This document shows, piece by piece, positions 44,612 through 55,571 of a stretch of DNA of 64,000 bases (its first letter is position 1; each line of letters begins with the position of its first letter). A program made the position numbers and the translations under genes. Source of the stretch: Salinispora cortesiana (GTDB lineage: Bacteria; Actinomycetota; Actinomycetes; Mycobacteriales; Micromonosporaceae); the NCBI RefSeq assembly GCF_000484695.1, contig NZ_AXVR01000012.1, positions 1 to 64,000 of the forward strand, in the 5' to 3' direction. The notes beneath the pieces were generated by a model, which had not been told where the DNA came from, made no database searches, and saw only the letters and a list, made by a program, of their open reading frames with translations.

Positions 44612-45634
44612 TCACCCGGTGGGCGTGACACTCGGCGCAGGCGCGGATGTCGGCGGGGCCTCCGGCACGGTCGGTGAGGTCTCCGGCACGGTAGGCGTAG
44701 CAGCGGATTCCGGTTGGACCGTGCCGGGTGGAGCGGGAAGGTCCGGCGGAGACGCATCAGTCGTGGGCCGCGGCCCGAACGGTGCCGCCTCCGGACAGTA
44801 CGGGTAACCGCGCAGCAGCGGGTTGGCGCTGCCGACCTCATCCCGGCTGATCACATCCCGCACGTCATCGCAGTCCGGGTAGCCGAGCCGGATCGGGTCG
44901 CCGTTCTGGTCGAACAGCCGCGCGTAGTCCACCAGCTGCCCCTCGGTGTCATAGACGAAGACGTCACGGATGTGGTCGTACCGGCTGTCGACCGAGATCG
45001 GAGCGTAGTAGCCGTCGTCGTTTCCGTGTCGATTCTCCAGTTGGACCAGCCCCACCAGCCCGAACCCGACGAGCAGCAGGTTGCCGAGCAACAGCAGGTG
45101 TCGTGGCCAGGTCCGCGGCCCAGGCTCCCGGCGACCGAGCATGACCGACGCGACGACCAGAGCCACCAGGACCATCAGGCCAAGCTGGAGGTTGTCGTCG
45201 AACCGGGGTAGCAGGCCGAACCCGTCATCCGCACTCAGGAAGGTCAGCAGCATCGCCGCGAGGTAGCCGCGCAGAATCCACCAGCCCGGGATGAGTAGGT
45301 GCAGGAAGGCCCGCACCGTGGGATACCCGAGGGGTCGGCCGAGCTGCCGGTCGAGCGTGTTCAGCCGGGCATGGACCCGGTTGACGAAGGCGGTCAGCTC
45401 TCCGGTCACCGGCCGGCGACCGGCACCGACCCCGGCGGCGATCCGCAGCTCAACGGCGTACGCCTCCGGCTCGCCGAGCCGTTCCACCAGCGTCCCACCG
45501 GACTCGACGGCGACCACCGCGAGGTGCTCTGGCAAATCCTCGGTCAGCTCGTCGCGGATCGACGGCGGCAGGTCGTTGAGGGCGCCTCGAACTCGGGCGA
45601 CATAGCCGGCTATCTCCTGCTCAGTGACGGTCAT
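44612..45634 (-). CDS. HAAS-domain membrane protein
   Basis: Encodes 340 residues. The first 70 are a helical HAAS (HAAS signalling) domain, TEQEIAGYVARVRGALNDLP and on, which is normally paired with a PadR regulator. Four membrane helices follow (about 125-240), then an outside region and a Pro/Thr/Ser-rich tail. ATG 45634 overlaps the padR stop by four bases, so the pair is translationally coupled. The regulator would sense or control membrane-associated signals; ligand unknown. Confidence 0.85.
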   Translation of the reverse strand: MTVTEQEIAGYVARVRGALNDLPPSIRDELTEDLPEHLAVVAVESGGTLVERLGEPEAYAVELRIAAGVGAGRRPVTGELTAFVNRVHARLNTLDRQLGRPLGYPTVRAFLHLLIPGWWILRGYLAAMLLTFLSADDGFGLLPRFDDNLQLGLMVLVALVVASVMLGRREPGPRTWPRHLLLLGNLLLVGFGLVGLVQLENRHGNDDGYYAPISVDSRYDHIRDVFVYDTEGQLVDYARLFDQNGDPIRLGYPDCDDVRDVISRDEVGSANPLLRGYPYCPEAAPFGPRPTTDASPPDLPAPPGTVQPESAATPTVPETSPTVPEAPPTSAPAPSVTPTG

Positions 45635-45963
45635 GCCGCCCTCCCCCGATCGTCGAGCAGCGTGTCCATGGTGGTGGCGAACGAGCGCCAGAGCTTGCCA
45701 GAGCGGGCGAACTGATCGCGGCCGGCGGCGTTCAGCGAGTAGTACTTGCGGTGCGGACCGGATTCGCTGGGCACCACGTACGTGGTGAGTAGGCCGGCTG
45801 CGAAGAGGCGGCGCAACGTGCCGTAGACCGAGGCGTCGCCCACCTCCGCCAGGCCGGCGTCGCGCAGCCGACGCAGGATGTCGTAGCCGTAGCCGTCCTC
45901 TTCCCGGAGCACCGCGAGGACAGCCAGGTCCAGCACGCCCTTCAGGAGCTGTGTGGTGTCCAT
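45631..45963 (-). CDS. PadR family transcriptional regulator
   Basis: The 110-residue protein is a short PadR winged-helix regulator: the helix-turn-helix region LAVLREEDGYGYDILRRL is followed by the winged part ASVYGTLRRLFAAGLLTTY and SGPHRKYYSLNAAGRDQF. PadR proteins repress genes by binding inverted sites and release with ligands. The gene starts with ATG at 45963, seven bases after a -10 hexamer, so the mRNA is probably leaderless. It likely controls its own HAAS partner. Confidence 0.92.
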   Translation of the reverse strand: MDTTQLLKGVLDLAVLAVLREEDGYGYDILRRLRDAGLAEVGDASVYGTLRRLFAAGLLTTYVVPSESGPHRKYYSLNAAGRDQFARSGKLWRSFATTMDTLLDDRGRAA

Positions 45964-45970
45964 ACATAGA

Positions 45971-46000
45971 ACAGTAGTATTCAATGCACAGTAGCGTCAA
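45971..46000 (-). promoter_or_regulatory. padR promoter with direct repeats, leaderless
   Basis: On the minus strand, TTGACG (45995-46000) and TACTGT (45971-45976) are 18 bases apart, close to the housekeeping consensus. The padR ATG begins seven bases downstream, at the expected transcription start. The repeat ACAGTAG (45971-45977 and 45988-45994, plus-strand reading) sits on the -10 and beside the -35 and could be a PadR operator. Confidence 0.6.
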
Positions 46001-46199
46001 CCCGAGAGTCCGACTGGACCCCACGGCGGGCACCGCGAGGCCCGGCGCACGGACGCGACCGCCAGCACCCTGCGCCTAGCCAGCCAGGCCCAGAGGAAGG
46101 CCGTCCCGCACTGCCACGACGACGGAGGGGCTCCGCCGCCTGCAGAACCTGCCCGGTGGACATGACAAGCTGAGCCCAACTGGCCAAGAGAAGCAACTA

Positions 46200-47948
46200 C
46201 TAGCTGAGTCCACTCCAGGGCAGGCGAGCCGGAGCAGGGAACTGTGCATGATAGATGGCAGCGGAGGCCTCCCGGCTCCACTGCGGCATCCCTTCCGGCA
46301 GGTCCATCGGGTCAACGATCACCTCGATGAGGGTCAACCGGTCCGGACGCTCGTCGACACTATCCAAGATCTCGGCTAGCTCCGCCTCGGTGCGGGCGGT
46401 GCGCACCACGAAGGATCCCTCCGCGGCAAACACCGCCGGCAGTGCGCTGTATCGCCAATCCGGTATCTCCGCGTAAGCCTGAACTTCTTCGCCAACCGCT
46501 TTTTCGAGTGCCCGCTCGGTAGTATATCCACGATTATTGATCACGAAGATGATCGGATGTTGGCCGTAGGCAAACATCCGACTGATTTCCTGCGGGGACA
46601 TTTGCAGGCCCCCATCACCAGAAATCGCCACCACCCGCCGCTCCGGCACCGCAACCCCGGCACCGAAGGCTGCCGGAACAACATAACCGGCCGAGCTCCA
46701 TATCGGCGCGGTCAAGACAAACACCCCAACCGGTAGCCGCATCATCGCGGCACCGAAGAAAGCCGTCCCGACCTCCCCGACCAAGACATCCCCTGGACGT
46801 AGCACCTCCTGAACTGCCGGCCAGAGTCGCTCGTGACTGATTGGCTCGCCGCTCGCCCGGTCCAGCTTGGAACATTTATGCAACAAGGTCGCAGTGCGCG
46901 GCCAGTCACTCGTTCGGCTGGCGGCCATCTCGTGCAACCGGCCCAGTGCCGCCGCCATGGAGATCGGGCCGAAACGGGTGCCGGCGACCGTTGCCACGTC
47001 CCGCCCCAGGTTAATGATCCGATCCGGGTCCAGGTCTGCGGTGAACAGACCGCTCCAGTCGTAAAATATGACACCCAAACAGACCAGGACGTCGGCACCT
47101 TCGACCACTTCCCGGACCGAATCAGGACTCTCAAGGCCGTTGTAGACCCCAACAAAGCGAACGTCAGACTCGTCAAACAGACCCCGACCGAGCGCCTGCG
47201 TCGCAACCGGCCAGTTGTACTCGCTCGCGAACGCGGCGACCGCGGGCCCGAGGCCCAGGCGGATCGGCATGCTTCCCACCAGCAGCACCGGCCGCTCCGC
47301 GTCCGCGAGTCGGCGTTCCGCAGCAGCGGCGAACGCGTCCAGCTGCCCGGGGTTGGTTACCGGATCCGGGCGGGCAAAACGTCGCACCGGCCGCGCGACG
47401 GGAGTTAGCGCCACATCACCGGGAATCCGGATGTACACGGGCCGCTGCTGCAACCAGCACTCGGCCAGCACCCGGTCGATCTCCCTCAAGGCACATTCCG
47501 GGGTCAACGAGGTTTGGGCAACCGTCACCTCGCACGCCATCCGCGCCCAATGGTCGGAGTCGCCATCCACAAGCGAGTGATGAATCGAGGTGCGCCGCTG
47601 CATTATTTCCAGTGAAGGACCACCCACGATCGAAACAATCGGCACCGACTCAACCATCGCACCAGCCAAGGCGTTGATGGCCGATAATTCACCCGGACCA
47701 AACTGGGTGATGATTGCCCCTACCCCGGCAACCCGCGCGTAGCCGTCCGCGCTGTAGCCGGCGTTGAGCTCGTTTGAACTGCCCACCCAGTCAATACCAT
47801 CGAAGGCCATGACCTGATCAGTGAAGTCCATCGCATAGTCGCCGGGCACGCCGAACACATAGCGCACCCCCAGGTCGTGAAGGCGACCAAGCAACAGTTC
47901 GCCGACCGTGACCGCCCCCGCTTCCCCTTCCACCGCACCTCCATCCAC
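46200..47948 (-). CDS. thiamine diphosphate-dependent 2-keto acid decarboxylase
   Basis: The 582-residue enzyme belongs to the pyruvate/indolepyruvate/phenylpyruvate decarboxylase family. D of GVPGDYAMDF, cofactor-activating Glu60 (SSNELNAGY), the HH pair His123-His124 (TSIHHSLVDGD) and GDGGLQMSPQE with downstream NN for metal-diphosphate binding are all intact, so it should be active. Substrate is uncertain. Its codons include many A/T-ending ones, unlike its neighbours, which points to recent transfer. The start could be ATG 47948 or GTG 47933, the latter with GGAGG at five bases. Confidence 0.9.
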   Translation of the reverse strand: MDGGAVEGEAGAVTVGELLLGRLHDLGVRYVFGVPGDYAMDFTDQVMAFDGIDWVGSSNELNAGYSADGYARVAGVGAIITQFGPGELSAINALAGAMVESVPIVSIVGGPSLEIMQRRTSIHHSLVDGDSDHWARMACEVTVAQTSLTPECALREIDRVLAECWLQQRPVYIRIPGDVALTPVARPVRRFARPDPVTNPGQLDAFAAAAERRLADAERPVLLVGSMPIRLGLGPAVAAFASEYNWPVATQALGRGLFDESDVRFVGVYNGLESPDSVREVVEGADVLVCLGVIFYDWSGLFTADLDPDRIINLGRDVATVAGTRFGPISMAAALGRLHEMAASRTSDWPRTATLLHKCSKLDRASGEPISHERLWPAVQEVLRPGDVLVGEVGTAFFGAAMMRLPVGVFVLTAPIWSSAGYVVPAAFGAGVAVPERRVVAISGDGGLQMSPQEISRMFAYGQHPIIFVINNRGYTTERALEKAVGEEVQAYAEIPDWRYSALPAVFAAEGSFVVRTARTEAELAEILDSVDERPDRLTLIEVIVDPMDLPEGMPQWSREASAAIYHAQFPAPARLPWSGLS

Positions 47949-48050
47949 GGTGCTCTTAGCCGGCCCTGAGACAGCCTCACCCTATCCGAACCGCCCAAAG
48001 GACAAAGCTGGTTCGGTGGCATTGATCCTGGGCTGGTCGGGTGCCTGCTC

Positions 48051-48992
48051 CTACCGCAGGCTGTAGCCGATACCGTCGAGAATGTCGTGCTCGGACGCGA
48101 CCACGAAGTCCTTGCCCGAACGCTCCATAGTCACGCGAAGCACCAGGGCACCCGCCGCGATCACGTCGGCCCGGCCCGGATGCATCACCGGGATCGCCAG
48201 CCGCTGCGCACGGGTCGCCACCAGCAGGTCGGACGTCACCTCCGCCACCGCCCGGTAGGACACCCGGGCGTGGTGGATCCGCTGCGGGTCGTACCCGGTC
48301 AGCCCTTCGGCGATGGCGACCACCGTGGTGACGGAGCCAGCGAGCCCGACCAGCGTGGCGGCTTCCCGACCGGGCACCGCATCGAGCGCCTGGTCCACCG
48401 CAGCCACGATGTCCGCCTCGGCCGCCCTGATCTCGGCGGGATCCGGCGGGTCACTCGCCAGATGCCGTTCGGTCATCCGGACACAGCCAATGTCCACCGA
48501 GATCGCTGCCGCCACCCCACCGGTGCTGGTGCCCACGACGAACTCCGTCGAACCGCCGCCGATGTCGACCACCAGGTATGGCTCCCGGGTCGAGCCGGGC
48601 AGGCCACGAACTGCCCCGGTGAACGAGAGTCGTGCCTCCTCCTCCCCGGTCACCACCTCCGGGGCGACCCCCAGCGTCCGCTCCACCATGTCGCGGAAGT
48701 CGGCGGCGTTCTCCGCATCCCGGGAGGCCGACGTGGCACACATCCGCACTCGGTCGACGCCCATCTTCTCGATCTCGGCGGCGTACTCCGCCAGCGCCAC
48801 CCGGGTCCGCTCGATCGCCTCCGGGGCCAGCCGACCGGTGCGGTCGACGCCCTGGCCCAGCCGAACAGTCTCCAGTCGGCGGCTCAGCTCGACCAGCGGC
48901 GCGCCCGCTCCAGCGCTCGGATCCGGCAGATCGGCGACCAACAGGCGAATCGAGTTGGTCCCGCAGTCGATGGCGGCCACACGCGTCGTCAC
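48051..48992 (-). CDS. ppx: exopolyphosphatase Ppx/GppA family
   Basis: Hydrolyses polyphosphate or guanosine pentaphosphate. The 313-residue length fits the short actinobacterial form (Ppx2, Rv1026). Actin-like ATPase motifs are present: AIDCGTNSIRLLV at the N-terminus, VVDIGGGSTEFV in the middle and VGLAGSVTT later. GTG start. Last of the eno-divIC-DUF501 set on this strand, as in M. tuberculosis; a GNAT gene is inserted before it. Confidence 0.92.
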   Translation of the reverse strand: MTTRVAAIDCGTNSIRLLVADLPDPSAGAGAPLVELSRRLETVRLGQGVDRTGRLAPEAIERTRVALAEYAAEIEKMGVDRVRMCATSASRDAENAADFRDMVERTLGVAPEVVTGEEEARLSFTGAVRGLPGSTREPYLVVDIGGGSTEFVVGTSTGGVAAAISVDIGCVRMTERHLASDPPDPAEIRAAEADIVAAVDQALDAVPGREAATLVGLAGSVTTVVAIAEGLTGYDPQRIHHARVSYRAVAEVTSDLLVATRAQRLAIPVMHPGRADVIAAGALVLRVTMERSGKDFVVASEHDILDGIGYSLR

Positions 48993-49025
48993 GCCCGCAA
49001 CCCTACGGCAGGCCGGACGGCCCGC

Positions 49026-49538
49026 TCAGAGCCGCAGCAGCATTCGGGTGTTGCCGAGCGTGTTCGGCTTGACCCGCTCCAGGTCGAGAAACTCCGCGAC
49101 ACCCTCGTCGTACGAGCGCAGCAGCTGTTCGTAGACCGGATGCGGCACCGGCGCCCCGTCGATCTCGGTGAACCCGAACGTGCCGAAGAAGCGAGTCTCG
49201 AAGGTGAGCACAAAGATTCGTGACACGCCCAACTCCCGGGCCACGTCGATCAGGTCGCCCACGATCCGGTGCCCGATCCGGCCGCCCCGACGGGTCGGGT
49301 CAACCGCCACCGTCCGGATCTCCGCCAGGTCCTCCCACATGACGTGTAGGGCGCCGCAGCCGACCACGTCCCCAGCGGGTGTCACCGCGACCCGGAACTC
49401 CTGCACCTGCTCATACAGGGTCACGGTCGCCTTGCTGAGCAGCCGCCGGCCATCGGCGTACGTGTCGATCAGCCGCCGAATTCCCCGAACGTCCGCCGTC
49501 CGGGCTCGACGGAGCACGATCCCGCCGGCGGCGATCAT
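49026..49538 (-). CDS. GNAT acetyltransferase, short ArgA-like
   Basis: The 170-residue GNAT protein has EIRTVAVDPTRRGGRIGHRIV as the acetyl-CoA binding region and a C-terminal FFGTFGFTEI as seen in the short amino-acid N-acetyltransferase (Rv2747-like sArgA). It would acetylate glutamate, the first step of arginine synthesis, but substrates of this subfamily vary. It lies one base downstream of the DUF501 gene, between it and ppx, an addition relative to the M. tuberculosis block. Confidence 0.75.
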   Translation of the reverse strand: MIAAGGIVLRRARTADVRGIRRLIDTYADGRRLLSKATVTLYEQVQEFRVAVTPAGDVVGCGALHVMWEDLAEIRTVAVDPTRRGGRIGHRIVGDLIDVARELGVSRIFVLTFETRFFGTFGFTEIDGAPVPHPVYEQLLRSYDEGVAEFLDLERVKPNTLGNTRMLLRL

Positions 49539-49539
49539 C

Positions 49540-50097
49540 TCACTCGTCCGCCGGCGCGGCCACGCACGGTCCCCCCGCCCACCACGGCTCGATCAGCCGG
49601 AGCACCTCGTCCCCGAACGGGTTGACCCCGGGACCGGCTGCGAGCGCATGCCCGAGGTGCACGTGCAGGCACTTGACCCGATCCGGCATCCCGCCGGCGG
49701 AGATTCCGGCGATCTCCGGCACATGACCGATCGCCTCCCGGCGCCGAAGGTAGTCCTCGTGCGCGGCGCGGTAGCGCGCGGCCAGCTCCGGATCCGCCGC
49801 GAGCCGGTCGGCCATCTCCTTCATCAGCCCGGCGGACTCCAGTCGGCTACAGGCCGCCGTCGCTCGGGGACAGGTCAGGTAGAAAAGCGTCGGGAAGGGC
49901 GTGCCGTCGGCGAGCCGCGGTGTCGTCTCCACCACGTCGGGCATGCCGCACGGACAGCGGTGGGCCACCGCCCGGGTGTCCCGGGGCGGGCGGCCGAGCT
50001 GTCCCGCCACCGCGGCCAGGTCCGCTGGGGTAGCCGGCTCGGGTCGCGGCAGGGGCACGGAGGAGGCCGCCGGCTCCTGCGGTGGTACGACTGTCAC
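49540..50097 (-). CDS. DUF501 domain protein
   Basis: The 185-residue protein matches the DUF501 family: RCPCGMPDVVETTPRLADGTPFPTLFYLTCP with its CxC and the central Pro-Gly turn, then CSRLESAGLMKEM and VKCLHVHLGHALAAG near the end with conserved Cys and His residues that may bind metal. The family is found in actinobacteria between divIC and ppx, as here and in Rv1025. Function unknown. GTG or ATG start at 50097; the next gene begins one base after its stop. Confidence 0.9.
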   Translation of the reverse strand: MTVVPPQEPAASSVPLPRPEPATPADLAAVAGQLGRPPRDTRAVAHRCPCGMPDVVETTPRLADGTPFPTLFYLTCPRATAACSRLESAGLMKEMADRLAADPELAARYRAAHEDYLRRREAIGHVPEIAGISAGGMPDRVKCLHVHLGHALAAGPGVNPFGDEVLRLIEPWWAGGPCVAAPADE

Positions 50098-50125
50098 GGT
50101 GTCCTTCCTCGTTCGGTGGCGGCAC

Positions 50126-50749
50126 TCACTCGCCGGACGGTTCCTGATCCGCGGCCGTCACGCTCGACCACAGCGTTTCGTACCACCGGTCAGCCCCGGC
50201 CAGGCCGTCGCCGGCGGGCTGATCCGCCGCCTCGGCCTCCCCCGGCGGGTTCGGGAGCACGATCAACAGCTGCTCGCCTTCGCGGCCCATGAAGAAGCGT
50301 TCTCGGACCTTGGCCTCAAGGTACTTCTGGTCCTGCCACTTCGCGGCCTCGGCGGCAAGCTCCTCGATCTCCGCCCGCTGCGCCGCCTGGGCGGCCTCCA
50401 TTCGGGCGATGTCGGCCTGCTGGTCAAGGTAGACCCGGACCGGATAGGTGTAGCCGAGAGCGAGGGCGACCAGCACCGCGACCAGCACGGTCGCCCGTCC
50501 GGTGCCCCATCGGGGGCGGGGTGCGGAGAGTCGCTTCACCGCACCCCCGGGAGCCGACCGCCGAACGGCGGGCCGGTTCGCCGAACGGGCTCCGTCGGCG
50601 CCCCGGACCGTGCCCGGGGAGCGGCTGTCGGTCGCCCGCGACTCGGCGCGGACGCCGCCCGCACGGACCGGCCGGGCAGCACCCGACCGACCGGCCTGAC
50701 CTGGCCGCCGGAGCGGACGCTGTCCGCCCGGCGTGCGGCGCTGCTGCAT
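50126..50749 (-). CDS. divIC: septum formation initiator (DivIC/FtsB-like)
   Basis: A bitopic cell-division protein: 207 residues with a basic, low-complexity cytoplasmic N-terminus of about 85, one membrane helix (about 86-104), an extracytoplasmic coiled coil (QQADIARMEAAQAAQRAEIEEL region) and the family motif WQDQKYLEAKVRERFFMGREGE. It would bridge FtsL and FtsQ at the septum. It follows eno by 33 bases, as Rv1024 follows Rv1023. The long N-terminus is Arg/Ala/Pro-rich and may include a false start. Confidence 0.88.
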   Translation of the reverse strand: MQQRRTPGGQRPLRRPGQAGRSGAARPVRAGGVRAESRATDSRSPGTVRGADGARSANRPAVRRSAPGGAVKRLSAPRPRWGTGRATVLVAVLVALALGYTYPVRVYLDQQADIARMEAAQAAQRAEIEELAAEAAKWQDQKYLEAKVRERFFMGREGEQLLIVLPNPPGEAEAADQPAGDGLAGADRWYETLWSSVTAADQEPSGE

Positions 50750-50782
50750 CCTCTGGCCCCTCCCCCGAAGGTTGCGCGTCGG

Positions 50783-53007
<2,225 letters not shown>

Positions 53008-53077
53008 CCCGATTTATGGCATATGTTCGCTTTCATGTCTTTCTAGCGCCTGTTGTCGGTTTAGCCTACTGGTGACT

Positions 53078-53132
53078 GCTACCGCCATCTGGTAGCCGAG
53101 GAACCTGACCCCCTGGTCTGCGGTGTTCCTCG
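53078..53132 (+). promoter_or_regulatory. two adjacent stem-loops in the beta-helix gene leader
   Basis: GCTACC/GGTAGC (53078-53083, 53091-53096) is followed without gap by CGAGGAAC/GTTCCTCG (53097-53104, 53125-53132), which encloses GACC/GGTC (53107-53110, 53115-53118). The two can stack. They lie about 30 bases before the start codon of the beta-helix gene. The flanking sequence 53008-53070 is AT-rich and probably holds the promoter. Confidence 0.5.
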
Positions 53133-53162
53133 CCGTTCACGGGGAAGGACACCGACACCGCG

Positions 53163-54524
53163 ATGAGCCATCAGCACGACACCCACAAACCCGGTCTCCC
53201 TGCCCGAAGCCGAGCAGGGTCACGACGACGGTGGTGGGCCGCCGGGCTGGCCGGAATGACCGGTCTGACCCTCACCACCACCACCACCACCGTCGGCGCC
53301 GCCGCCAACCCGGCCGCCCACGCCCTGCTCAACGAGCCCGCGAAGACCGCGGTTGACAACCACCGCGACCGGGGCAAGAGCTCCGACAACCGCAAGGAAG
53401 AGAAGCCGAAGGGCACCCCCGTACCCTGCGACACGGACGCCCTGATCGCCGCAATCACCCTCGCCAACGCCCGCGGCGGCGCCACCCTCAACCTCGCCAC
53501 AAACTGCACCTACCTGCTCACCACCGACATCGACGGCGCCGGACTCCCCGCCATCACCACCCCCATCACCCTCAACGGCGGCAAACACACCACCATCGAA
53601 CGCGCCGCCGCCATCGACCAGTTCAGAATCCTCACCATCAACACCGGCGGCGACCTCACCCTCAACCAGCTGAAGATCACCGGCGGCCACACCCTCCTCG
53701 ACGGCGGCGGCGGAGTACTCGTCAACCCTGGTGGAGCATTAACCACCAACCACAGCACCATCACCCGCAACATCTCCGGCGGTGGAACCAGCGGTGGCGG
53801 CATCACCAACTTCGGCACCGCCCAAGTGAGACACTCCACCGTCAGCCACAACACCGCCACCGACGTCGGCGGCGGCATCGCCAGCTTCGGCTGGCTGGAG
53901 AGCACCGACTCCAAGTTGGACCAGAACATCGGAATCATCGGCGGCGGCCTCTTTGCCGTCAACGCCACCGTCAGCGGTGGAAGTATCTCCAGGAATCAGG
54001 CAATCAGGTCTGGTGGCTTCTCCGTCTTCATGGGCACCAGCCGGGTTGTCGGCACTCGAATCTCGAAGAACACCGCCGACGCCATCGGCGGCGTCGGGGT
54101 GGAGGGGGCCGGACAGCTGACCCTGCGGCACGTCAGCCTCACCGACAACACTGCGGGGAACGTCGGTGGTGTGTTCATCCAGGGAGGCATGGGCGTCGAC
54201 AGCGCTGCGGTAATCGAGGACAGCACCATCAAGGGGAACTCCACCAACGCCCTCGGCGGTGGGCTCCTCAACGAGGGGCAAACGGTGTTGCGGCGCACAC
54301 AGGTCATCGGCAACCAGGCCGACCAGGGCGGCGGCATCCACAACAGTGTCCTCGGCCGGCTCACCCTCCTCACCACGAAGGTCGTTGGCAACATCGCCGT
54401 CACCGAAGGCGGCGGCATCCTGAACCAACCGGGTGGCACCGTCAACCTGAACACCGCCACCGGCACCGTGGTCGTCAAGAACCGACCGGACAACTGCGTC
54501 AACGTCCCCGGCTGCTCGGGGTAG
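53163..54524 (+). CDS. secreted parallel beta-helix protein
   Basis: The 453-residue protein starts with a signal peptide rich in Arg and Trp (GSRRRWWAAGLAGMTGL) and an AxA-like cleavage region, so export by Sec or Tat is likely. The remainder consists of repeated motifs such as SGGGI-N-G and VGGGIA, about 11 to 12 turns of a right-handed beta helix, as in polymorphic outer-membrane and pectin-lyase-like proteins. No catalytic residues are identifiable. The N-terminus has a (ACC)6 tract coding six Thr residues (53274-53291). GGGGAAGGA lies about 14 bases before the ATG. Confidence 0.82.
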   Translation: MSHQHDTHKPGLPARSRAGSRRRWWAAGLAGMTGLTLTTTTTTVGAAANPAAHALLNEPAKTAVDNHRDRGKSSDNRKEEKPKGTPVPCDTDALIAAITLANARGGATLNLATNCTYLLTTDIDGAGLPAITTPITLNGGKHTTIERAAAIDQFRILTINTGGDLTLNQLKITGGHTLLDGGGGVLVNPGGALTTNHSTITRNISGGGTSGGGITNFGTAQVRHSTVSHNTATDVGGGIASFGWLESTDSKLDQNIGIIGGGLFAVNATVSGGSISRNQAIRSGGFSVFMGTSRVVGTRISKNTADAIGGVGVEGAGQLTLRHVSLTDNTAGNVGGVFIQGGMGVDSAAVIEDSTIKGNSTNALGGGLLNEGQTVLRRTQVIGNQADQGGGIHNSVLGRLTLLTTKVVGNIAVTEGGGILNQPGGTVNLNTATGTVVVKNRPDNCVNVPGCSG

Positions 54525-54547
54525 CGCGTCGCCTCGAACTCACATCG

Positions 54548-54582
54548 GTTCCGTCCCGCCGCGAGAGCTGGCGGGACGGAAC
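54548..54582. terminator. bidirectional terminator, beta-helix/mazG
   Basis: A perfect 13-bp stem (54548-54560, 54570-54582) with a nine-base loop lies between the convergent beta-helix and mazG genes, touching the mazG stop codon. Confidence 0.8.
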
Positions 54583-55569
54583 TCAGCTACCGGTGCTGCC
54601 CGCGCGTTCCGCCCGGCGGACGGCCTCGGCGTGGGCGAGGGCGGCACGGCGCAGGGCCGCCTCCGGATCTAGCCCGGAGGCGCGGGCGGCGGCCACCACA
54701 GCCAGCAGTTCGGCGCCGAGCTGAGCCTCCGGGTCGACCTGAGACTGCGACGGCGGGGGCGAGACGGCGAGCCGCACCCGGGCGGCCCGGTCAATGATCT
54801 TGGCAGCCAGGGCGAGGGCGGGCTGGCTCAGGGCGATGCCGTCCAGCACCGAGTCACGCGCCTTCTCCGCCCGCTTGATCCGCTCCCAGTTCTCCTCGAT
54901 CTGGGCAAGGGTGCCGGCCTGCTCCTCGGCGAAGACGTGCGGGTTGCGTCGCACCATCTTGTCGACCAGCCCACCGGCCACGTCGTCCACGCTCCACCGC
55001 TCGCCCTCGGGCAGCTCCTCGGCGAGCCGAGCATGCAGCACCACCTGGAGCAGCACGTCCCCGAGTTCCTCGCGGAGCGCGTCGGTGTCGCCAGCGCTGA
55101 TCGCGTCGTACGCCTCATAGCACTCTTCCACCAGATAGCCAGCCAGGCTGCGGTGGGTCTGCGCCCGCTTCCACGGGTCACCGCCGGGCGAGGCGAGCCG
55201 GTCCAGCACCGCCACCGCGTCGAGCAGCCGCGCTCCGGGCGGATCCCACGACCCGTACAGCAGCTCCAACTCGGCGAGCCCCGGCTCCCGGGCCAGGCGA
55301 AGGCCCAGCTCCCGAGCGAGCGACTCGTCACCCGTCGGGCCGGCGAGCCAGACCGCACCACCGCGGGCGGTGGCGGTGTCGAGCAACGCCGGGGTGGCCG
55401 GACCAGCCACGACGGTGACCTCGGCGCCCGCGACCCGAAGCGCCGCCGTCAACTCGCTCTCCGCCCCGGCCAGCACGGGACTCTGGCGTACGACGTCCCA
55501 CGCGGCCGCGGTGAGCAGCCCGGCCGGCAGCCGCGGCGAGGTGACGAGCAGTGTGATCCGCGCCGCCAT
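54583..55569 (-). CDS. mazG: nucleoside triphosphate pyrophosphohydrolase MazG
   Basis: Hydrolyses NTPs and dNTPs to NMP and pyrophosphate, limiting damaged nucleotides. The 328-residue actinobacterial form has a variable N-terminal region with an SAM-methylase-like look and a C-terminal MazG domain (from about residue 130) with LVEECYEAYDAI, the EExxE/D metal motif, ELGDVLLQVVLHA and KMVRRNPHVF. The next gene ends two bases upstream of its start. Confidence 0.93.
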   Translation of the reverse strand: MAARITLLVTSPRLPAGLLTAAAWDVVRQSPVLAGAESELTAALRVAGAEVTVVAGPATPALLDTATARGGAVWLAGPTGDESLARELGLRLAREPGLAELELLYGSWDPPGARLLDAVAVLDRLASPGGDPWKRAQTHRSLAGYLVEECYEAYDAISAGDTDALREELGDVLLQVVLHARLAEELPEGERWSVDDVAGGLVDKMVRRNPHVFAEEQAGTLAQIEENWERIKRAEKARDSVLDGIALSQPALALAAKIIDRAARVRLAVSPPPSQSQVDPEAQLGAELLAVVAAARASGLDPEAALRRAALAHAEAVRRAERAGSTGS

Positions 55570-55571
55570 GC

